In this document: positions 31,882 through 37,410 of the stretch, in pieces
Layout: each line of letters begins with the position of its first letter
How positions within the stretch are numbered: position 1 is the stretch's first letter
Assembly (NCBI GenBank): GCA_012026835.1
Contig: VEPN01000030.1
Span: 1 to 37,410, forward strand
Direction: 5' to 3'
DNA length: 37,410 bases
Source: Candidatus Methanoperedens sp.
GTDB lineage: Archaea; Halobacteriota; Methanosarcinia; Methanosarcinales; Methanoperedenaceae
The notes under the pieces: generated by a model
What the model was told of the DNA's origin: nothing
What the model saw: the letters and a program-made list of their open reading frames with translations, nothing else
The model's database searches: none
Program-made: the position numbers and the translations under genes

Positions 31882-32961
31882 ATGAGATTCCTATTTGATA
31901 TCGGTCATCCTGCACATGTGCATTTTTTTAGAAATACCATACTAAATTTGCAGCAAGACGGACATAAAGTGAAAATCACAGCCAGGAGCAAGGAAGTAAC
32001 TTTAAAACTGCTTACTCTTTATAACCTTAAATATGAAAATATAGGCAAAAACCAGAAGGATTTGCTTAAAAAAGCATGGGGTATGTTCCTTACAGACTAT
32101 AAGCTATATGAAATTACTAAAGAGTTTAAACCCGATATATTAATAGGGGTACATAATCCCTATGTAGCCCAGATCGCCAAACTTACAGGCGCAAAAAGTA
32201 TAATTTTTACGGATACAGAAAACGTTAAGATAGCCAGCAAGTTGACCTATCCCTTTGCAGATACTATATGCACGCCAGCCTGTTTTCGAGAAATCTTGAA
32301 TCCAGAGAAACATGTGAAGTATAATGGATATAAAGAAATTGCATATCTTCACCCCAGATATTTTACACCTGATCCGTCAGTTCTTGAATCTCTTAATCTT
32401 TCCAGAGATGATAAGTTTATAGTCATGCGACTTATATCATGGAAAGCAAATCATGATATAGGTCTTAAAGGAATCAAAAACGAAGAAGAATTCATTAAAG
32501 AATTAGAGAACTATGGCCATGTTTTTATAAGCTCTGAGAGAAAACTAAACAAAAAACTGGAAAAATATTCTCTTAATATACCTCCTGAAAAGCTTCACTC
32601 TCTGCTTGCATTCGCCAATTTATATATTGGAGAAGGGGGTACAACCGCAGTAGAAACAGCAATACTCGGTACACCGGCGATCCACATAGAATCTAATTCA
32701 AAAGGGCAAGCTACCGGTAATTTCAGTGGGAACTTTATTGAGTTGAGGGATAAGTACAACCTGTTATATTTTTATCCGGAAGAAAAACTGGCACTTGGAA
32801 AAGCAAAGGAGATTCTTGAGAACAAGAATTCAAAGGCAGATTGGAAGAAAAAGCAAGAAATATTATTAAAGGATAAAATAGATGTAACCGCTTGGATGAC
32901 AGACTTCGTCGAAAGATATCCAGAGAGTTTTTATGAGTACAGGGGATTGAATAACATTTGA
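31882..32961 (+). CDS. DUF354 family glycosyltransferase-like protein
   Basis: A 359-residue protein of the DUF354 family, with the GT-B-like fold related to UDP-GlcNAc 2-epimerase and MurG. Diagnostic is the N-terminus FLFDIGHPAHVHFFRN; further on FIVMRLISWKANHD, and GEGGTTAVETAILGTPAI in the C-terminal nucleotide-binding half. The family is frequent in archaeal polysaccharide loci; the reaction is not established. The 3' end overlaps the next gene by 4 bp (TTGA), so the genes are coupled. Confidence 0.85.
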   Translation: MRFLFDIGHPAHVHFFRNTILNLQQDGHKVKITARSKEVTLKLLTLYNLKYENIGKNQKDLLKKAWGMFLTDYKLYEITKEFKPDILIGVHNPYVAQIAKLTGAKSIIFTDTENVKIASKLTYPFADTICTPACFREILNPEKHVKYNGYKEIAYLHPRYFTPDPSVLESLNLSRDDKFIVMRLISWKANHDIGLKGIKNEEEFIKELENYGHVFISSERKLNKKLEKYSLNIPPEKLHSLLAFANLYIGEGGTTAVETAILGTPAIHIESNSKGQATGNFSGNFIELRDKYNLLYFYPEEKLALGKAKEILENKNSKADWKKKQEILLKDKIDVTAWMTDFVERYPESFYEYRGLNNI

Positions 32962-34565
32962 TATCTTTAAATTATTTTGGGGATAGTAAATATGGGGCAA
33001 TTGGTATTGATCATTTTATTCGTACTTATGGAATTTTTTCAAATGATAATAATTTGTTTATAAATATAAGATGCGATCGTAGGGAATTCTTAAATGAAAA
33101 TTTGAATTTTAATATAAATATCAACAGTTCTATTGAAAACAAAAATATTAAAGATATAATATATAATAGCATATATATATTCGAGCAACTTAAAAATTTA
33201 AAAACCCCTTCTGAGTTTATAAATACGATTCCCTGTATTTCAGTAGATAAAAATTGCATAACAATAAATATTGATATATTTTACTTTATCGGAGAGATTC
33301 TTACAGGTAGTCTGGAATCATTCTGGAAAAGTATATCTATATCCGAAAAAGAAAAATTAGGAAAGGTTCCCTTTATTGATATTTATGAAAGAATGTTGTT
33401 TCTGATATTATTATATGCTTTCAGAGAGCAAGGACAACCATTCGTAAATAAATCCTTTTGGCCCGGAAAGAGCTTTGCGGTTTGTCTTACCCATGATGTG
33501 GATGAAGTGAAAAAAACGTATCAATGGGTTACACGACCCTTTATGTATTTAAAGAAAAAGCAATTAATAAAAGGACAGCTATACTCATTCTGGCATAAAC
33601 TACATGGAAGAGAGCCTTACTGGACATTTGATGAAATCATGAAAATTGAAGGCAAACTTAATGTCAGATCATCTTTTTATTTCTTAAGAGAAAAAAGTAA
33701 AACTAAACTATTTTCCCCAAATACCTGGAAATTACTTGGAAGAAGATATAATTTTAATAATCCAAAAATAAGACAAATAATGAAACAACTATATGAAGGA
33801 GGGTGGGAGGTAGGACTTCACGGTTCATATGAATCCTATCATAATCCTGGAATGCTTGAGAAAGAAAAAATTGAACTTCAATCTGCTTTGGGACATAAAA
33901 TCAGTGGTATCAGACAACATCATCTAAATATTGATATCCCGAAAACCTGGGAATACCAAGAAAAAACAGGGCTAAAATATGATACGACACTCGGTTTTAA
34001 GGATGGAATGGGATTTAGAGGTGGCACAAGCTTGCCTTTTCATCCATATTCAGCACAAAAAGAATTGAATTTATTAGAAATCCCTCTTGCAATTATGGAT
34101 ACGCCTTTATTTAAATGCGAAAAAAAACAATTATCTGAAAATTTCGAAGAAATGGTAAGAACTGCGTCGATCTTAGGCGGTGGGTTGACATTGCTATGGC
34201 ATCACGCAGTTTTCAATAATCATGAGTTCCCGGGATGGAGCGCTGCGTATGAAGGAATAATAGAGCATTCCAGAAAAAAAGATGGATGGGTTACAAAAGC
34301 AAGCGAAATATCTGAATGGTTCAGATGGAGGGAAAAGGCAATTATTGAATGGGATTATAGAGGAAATTGCTTAAGAATATCACCTACCCCAAAGGAAAGC
34401 ATCCATTACTTGGATATATTTTTACCTGATAAAATAAGTATTAACAAAATCACTAATGCAGAAATTGTTAAAAAGAACAAAGATTCAGCCATTATAAGAA
34501 CAAATATACTTGAAAATGATGACTGTGTAAAGATAGAATTCTCGGAGTTGCAAAATGGAACTTGA
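32958..34565 (+). CDS. Large protein with NodB-like polysaccharide deacetylase domain
   Basis: A 535-residue protein. Residues 1-165 are an unrecognised N-terminal region rich in Asn and Ile. From about 170 to 430 lies a polysaccharide deacetylase (CE4-like) domain: CLTHDVDEVKK replaces the usual TFDDG motif, GWEVGLHGSYESYHN corresponds to the HSxxH metal site (here HGSYESYH), and LLWHHAVFNN is near the C-terminal catalytic strand. A beta-rich C-terminal part (about 450-535) could bind glycan. The start is TTG at 32958 overlapping the stop of the DUF354 gene. This layout is common in archaeal and bacterial exopolysaccharide clusters. Confidence 0.8.
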   Translation: MISLNYFGDSKYGAIGIDHFIRTYGIFSNDNNLFINIRCDRREFLNENLNFNININSSIENKNIKDIIYNSIYIFEQLKNLKTPSEFINTIPCISVDKNCITINIDIFYFIGEILTGSLESFWKSISISEKEKLGKVPFIDIYERMLFLILLYAFREQGQPFVNKSFWPGKSFAVCLTHDVDEVKKTYQWVTRPFMYLKKKQLIKGQLYSFWHKLHGREPYWTFDEIMKIEGKLNVRSSFYFLREKSKTKLFSPNTWKLLGRRYNFNNPKIRQIMKQLYEGGWEVGLHGSYESYHNPGMLEKEKIELQSALGHKISGIRQHHLNIDIPKTWEYQEKTGLKYDTTLGFKDGMGFRGGTSLPFHPYSAQKELNLLEIPLAIMDTPLFKCEKKQLSENFEEMVRTASILGGGLTLLWHHAVFNNHEFPGWSAAYEGIIEHSRKKDGWVTKASEISEWFRWREKAIIEWDYRGNCLRISPTPKESIHYLDIFLPDKISINKITNAEIVKKNKDSAIIRTNILENDDCVKIEFSELQNGT

Positions 34566-35589
34566 GTTAAAAATTGCAGATGAAAATGATGCTTTGCTGT
34601 GGGATAAAGTTGTAGAATCCTCGTCACATGGTACAATATTCCATACGTGGAAATGGCTAAAAATTGTTGAAAAACATACGAAATGCAGGTTATATCCCCT
34701 GATTGGGGCCAAGGAATCTACGATTATTGGGATTTGCCCGGTATTTTACCAGACATTTTGGGGAATAAAAAGAGTTGAGTCCCCGCCTCCAAGAATGGCC
34801 CTACCTTATTTAGGTCCAATCATTGTGGATTACGATAAATTCAAACAAAGCAAAAGAGAATCGATTTACACGGAATTTATAAAAAATATGGACAAATTTA
34901 TATCTTCAAATTTAAAACCTAACTATACATATATAGCCTTGACACCTTCATTGGATCCTAGACCATTTAAATGGACTAATTATAAAGTCCATGCTCTGTT
35001 TGATTATAATCTTAATATGGAAAAAGGTGAAGAGGCTGTGTGGCAGAATTTTGATAAACCTGCCAGGGACCATATAAAAAAGGCAAATAAAGAGAATATT
35101 TGTTTTAAGGAAGGGACAGAAGAGGACTTACACTATATATACGATTCCCTAGTTACAAGGTATAAAGAGCAAAATAAATATGTAACTGTCCCTGAAAAAT
35201 ATTTATTTGATATATTTAATAATTATTATCCTGAAAATATGAGGATTTTCATTGCCAAATCCGGCGAAAACAATGTTGGTGGCATCGTTAGCTTATTATA
35301 TAAAGATACTATTTATTTCTGGATAGGAGCTGCTAAATCTGACCTTAAAGTAGCATCCCCCAATGATATGATACACTGGGAGGGAATGAGATGGGGATGT
35401 AACCATGGTTTTAAGTATTATGAAGAAACCGGGGCGAATGAAGAGAGGTTATGCAGGTTTAAGTCCAAATATAATCCAGAATTGATGACTCGTTTTACAG
35501 CTACGAAATACTCATCTTATATGTACTTACTGGCAGAAAAAGCTTATACCAAAGTATTTAAAAAAGTATATGGAGTTCTCTTTAAATAA
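34555..35589 (+). CDS. FemAB/GNAT-like acyl- or aminoacyl-transferase
   Basis: A 344-residue protein with two GNAT-like halves of the FemAB type. The second half is clear: WQNFDKPARDHIKKANKENI is the typical region before helix binding, VGGIVSLLYKDTIYFWIGAA the core sheet, and EGMRWGCNHGFKYYEETG with RFKSKYNP the end of the fold. Bacterial Fem proteins add amino acids to peptidoglycan; archaea lack this polymer, so here an amino-sugar of the surface polysaccharide is a likely acceptor. It overlaps the upstream gene by 11 nt. Confidence 0.8.
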   Translation: MELELKIADENDALLWDKVVESSSHGTIFHTWKWLKIVEKHTKCRLYPLIGAKESTIIGICPVFYQTFWGIKRVESPPPRMALPYLGPIIVDYDKFKQSKRESIYTEFIKNMDKFISSNLKPNYTYIALTPSLDPRPFKWTNYKVHALFDYNLNMEKGEEAVWQNFDKPARDHIKKANKENICFKEGTEEDLHYIYDSLVTRYKEQNKYVTVPEKYLFDIFNNYYPENMRIFIAKSGENNVGGIVSLLYKDTIYFWIGAAKSDLKVASPNDMIHWEGMRWGCNHGFKYYEETGANEERLCRFKSKYNPELMTRFTATKYSSYMYLLAEKAYTKVFKKVYGVLFK

Positions 35590-35631
35590 TATTTATAATT
35601 AATTCATATAATAATGAACTAATGGAGTATA

Positions 35632-36783
35632 ATGAATATATTGTTTATTACCCCTTGGTATCCAAATGAAAGAAATCCGATATCTGGTATTTATGTGAAA
35701 GAACTTGCAAGAGCAATCTCCAAAAATTGCAACGTCGTGGTACTACATGGTTATTATGATGCATCGATACATGCCTGCATTATATCAGATAAAACCGAGG
35801 ATGGTATCAGAGTCGTCCGTGTGCAATATCCAAAATCATATGTACCAGTTCTGTCTTATTTGTTATACTTATTTACGATATTTGGTTTATCAAGAAAAAT
35901 ATTGGTAGACTTTAAACCAGATGTAATACATGCACATGTATATCTTTCTGGAATAATAGCAATTTTTCTTGGGAAATCATATAGGATACCGGTAATAGTA
36001 ACTGAACATGCTGAAATTATAGATAGATTCAAAGGTGGATATTTACGTAAACTAACAAACTCTATTAAACTTTTTTTAGCTAAATTTGTTTTTAATAATG
36101 CTGATATTCTGGTTTTAGTAAGCAGGTCTTTGCAGGAGTATATTGAGAAATTAGGCGTTAAGAATAATTATAAAATCGTCCCTAATGCAGTGAATACAGA
36201 GATTTTTTATCCAAATAAAATTAATAAAAATAAAACAAATAAAAAATTGCTTTTTGTAGGTGGGTTAACCCCGATAAAAGGAGTTCCTTATCTTCTGGAA
36301 GCTGTTGGTTTTATCAGAAATAAACGGGATGATTTTATTCTGGATATCATAGGAGAAGGCATTTTTAGGAAAGATTATGAAAAACTCGCTTATGATATAG
36401 GTATTTCAGATGTTGTTCTATTTCATGGATTAAAAGATAAACAAGGCACGGCTGAATTTATGCGAGCTTGTGATTTTTTTATTCTTCCCAGCCTTTATGA
36501 AACGTTCGGAGTAGTTCTAATAGAAGCTTTAGCATGCGGAAAGCCTGTAATATCCACACTGAATGGGGGCCAGAAGGAATTTATAAATGATGAGAATGGA
36601 ATATTGATATCCCCCAAGGATCCAGTGGCTCTGGGAAAAGCTATTGAATACATGTTAGACCACTTTCAAGACTACAATGCAGAATCTATTTCGAGTTATA
36701 CCAAGGAAAAATTTAGTTATGATGCAGTAGGAAAAACTATGGAAGATATTTATTCCGGAATCTTATCAGGTAAAATAAACTAA
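35632..36783 (+). CDS. GT-B glycosyltransferase (family 4)
   Basis: A 383-residue GT4-type glycosyltransferase using a nucleotide-sugar donor. N-terminal acceptor half begins ILFITPWYPNERNPISGIYV, with HAHVYLSG and TEHAEI. The donor half has LLFVGGLTPIKGVPYLLEA, then the E-x7-E motif in ETFGVVLIEALACGKPVIS. No membrane segment is evident, although hydrophobic helices around residues 72-95 may touch the membrane. ATG at 35632. Confidence 0.92.
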   Translation: MNILFITPWYPNERNPISGIYVKELARAISKNCNVVVLHGYYDASIHACIISDKTEDGIRVVRVQYPKSYVPVLSYLLYLFTIFGLSRKILVDFKPDVIHAHVYLSGIIAIFLGKSYRIPVIVTEHAEIIDRFKGGYLRKLTNSIKLFLAKFVFNNADILVLVSRSLQEYIEKLGVKNNYKIVPNAVNTEIFYPNKINKNKTNKKLLFVGGLTPIKGVPYLLEAVGFIRNKRDDFILDIIGEGIFRKDYEKLAYDIGISDVVLFHGLKDKQGTAEFMRACDFFILPSLYETFGVVLIEALACGKPVISTLNGGQKEFINDENGILISPKDPVALGKAIEYMLDHFQDYNAESISSYTKEKFSYDAVGKTMEDIYSGILSGKIN

Positions 36784-36786
36784 AAT

Positions 36787-37305
36787 GTGCTGTTTATGTT
36801 ATCACTAAAAAAAATATATCTCAGGGTTCGTTATTGTATGATCTTAAAAAGCATACTTCATGTTTTGGCAATGAACGCACCTCATGATTTTATCAGGATA
36901 CCACTTTATCGGATGCGAGGTAGCAAAATCGGGAAGAAAGTGGGGATTGCGCATGGCGTATTTCTTGAAGAAGCCCGCCCATATCTCATAACTATAGAAG
37001 ATGGTGTCAATATTGGTCCGGGAGCTATCATAGTGACGCATGATTCGAGTTATCATTGTGTGAGTCCAGAGATACCGATTATTTCAGGGAGTGTAATTAT
37101 TAAACGAAATGCTTTTGTTGGGGCCGGGTCTATTATCCTGCCCGGAATTGTAATAGGGGAAAAATCAATAATAGCGGCTGGATCCGTGGTTACAAAAGAT
37201 GTCCCGCCTATGACAATAGTTGCAGGTGTTCCTGCAACAGTTGTTGGGAATGTTGATGAAGCTATATTAAAATTAAAGAACAGAAGCCGGATTGAGAAAA
37301 AATAA
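36787..37305 (+). CDS. Hexapeptide-repeat acyltransferase (WbbJ/LacA type)
   Basis: A left-handed beta-helix acyltransferase of 172 residues, probably O- or N-acetylating a sugar with acetyl-CoA. Hexapeptide repeats run from about residue 48 (IGKKVGIAHG) through VNIGPGAIIVTHDSSYH, which has the catalytic His, to VGAGSIILPGIVIGEKSIIAAGSVV, and the closing VPPMTIVAGVPA. GTG 36787 is the frame start; ATG 36796 is an alternative. It follows the GT4 gene by 3 nt and ends the visible glycan cluster. Confidence 0.92.
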   Translation: MLFMLSLKKIYLRVRYCMILKSILHVLAMNAPHDFIRIPLYRMRGSKIGKKVGIAHGVFLEEARPYLITIEDGVNIGPGAIIVTHDSSYHCVSPEIPIISGSVIIKRNAFVGAGSIILPGIVIGEKSIIAAGSVVTKDVPPMTIVAGVPATVVGNVDEAILKLKNRSRIEKK

Positions 37306-37410
37306 GAATTTTTACATCATAATGGATAATATTATATTATAGTATATTATATTAGTTATAATTCTTGAGAACTAAATATATTATGATAATGTATGTATTT
37401 TAAATATATT
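37306..37410. other. AT-rich end of window
   Basis: About 105 bp of very AT-rich sequence with TATTATA repeats. No gene is visible; it may contain a terminator or the promoter of a following gene. Confidence 0.4.

Overview
The window reads as a piece of a euryarchaeal chromosome. Archaeal markers are a histone, aIF5A with a hypusine-site loop, a GHMP-type shikimate kinase, the Fe-S large primase subunit PriL, PCNA and the methanofuran-pathway tyrosine decarboxylase MfnA. MfnA together with multiheme c-type cytochromes, a cytochrome b561-type protein and an NrfD-type quinone/phenazine protein suggests a methane-cycling member of the Methanosarcinales/ANME-2 sphere (Candidatus Methanoperedens would fit). 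That placement is inference; no rRNA gene is present. Many genes have AGGAGG-like ribosome binding sites and several operons use start/stop overlaps of the TAATG kind.

Layout. 1-1340: an unrecognised helical protein, then a broken DUF4258-type toxin gene followed by its intact YgiT-type zinc-finger antitoxin. 1600-5350: aIF5A with agmatinase 3 nt behind it, convergent glutamate dehydrogenase, histone and a DUF116 protein. 5478-7960: a membrane GT2 glycosyltransferase translationally coupled to a membrane-anchored protein with a long Thr-Pro repeat stalk. 8238-10788: mfnA, a Cys-rich DUF3795-like protein, chorismate mutase and archaeal shikimate kinase. 10897-14130: a 51-residue four-CxxC zinc protein, then on the minus strand the replication operon pcn - priL - DHH-family protein whose catalytic motifs look eroded. 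14246-19389: a signalling region with a response regulator in reversed order (HTH then receiver), a 71-residue protein with a structured leader, and a five-PAS histidine kinase carrying an IS630-transposase-like DNA-binding domain at its N-terminus.

19441-29643 is the most unusual part. Three paralogous 480-residue proteins (ribbon-helix-helix-like N-terminus, V4R-like C-terminus with three invariant Cys and two His) sit among electron-transfer genes. Two have the same layout: a tiny membrane protein (the two are paralogous), then the 480-residue protein, then a multiheme cytochrome c, then a membrane redox partner (FeS + NrfD in one module, cytochrome b561 in the other). The third copy stands alone between the modules. 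A 13-bp motif built on ATGYCA precedes each of the three transcription units, and one intergenic region holds about nine ATGYCA-like half-sites including a perfect-arm palindrome. I propose a redox-sensing regulator family dedicated to interchangeable cytochrome modules.

29644-37410: an intergenic region with a 10-bp-phased AGTTCG array forming a large imperfect palindrome, a GT4 polyprenyl-phosphate sugar-1-phosphate transferase, then a plus-strand surface-glycan cluster (PIG-L deacetylase, DUF354 protein, polysaccharide deacetylase, FemAB/GNAT-like transferase, GT-B glycosyltransferase, hexapeptide acyltransferase).

I saw no tRNA, rRNA, CRISPR array or intact insertion sequence. All family calls are from motif recognition by eye.
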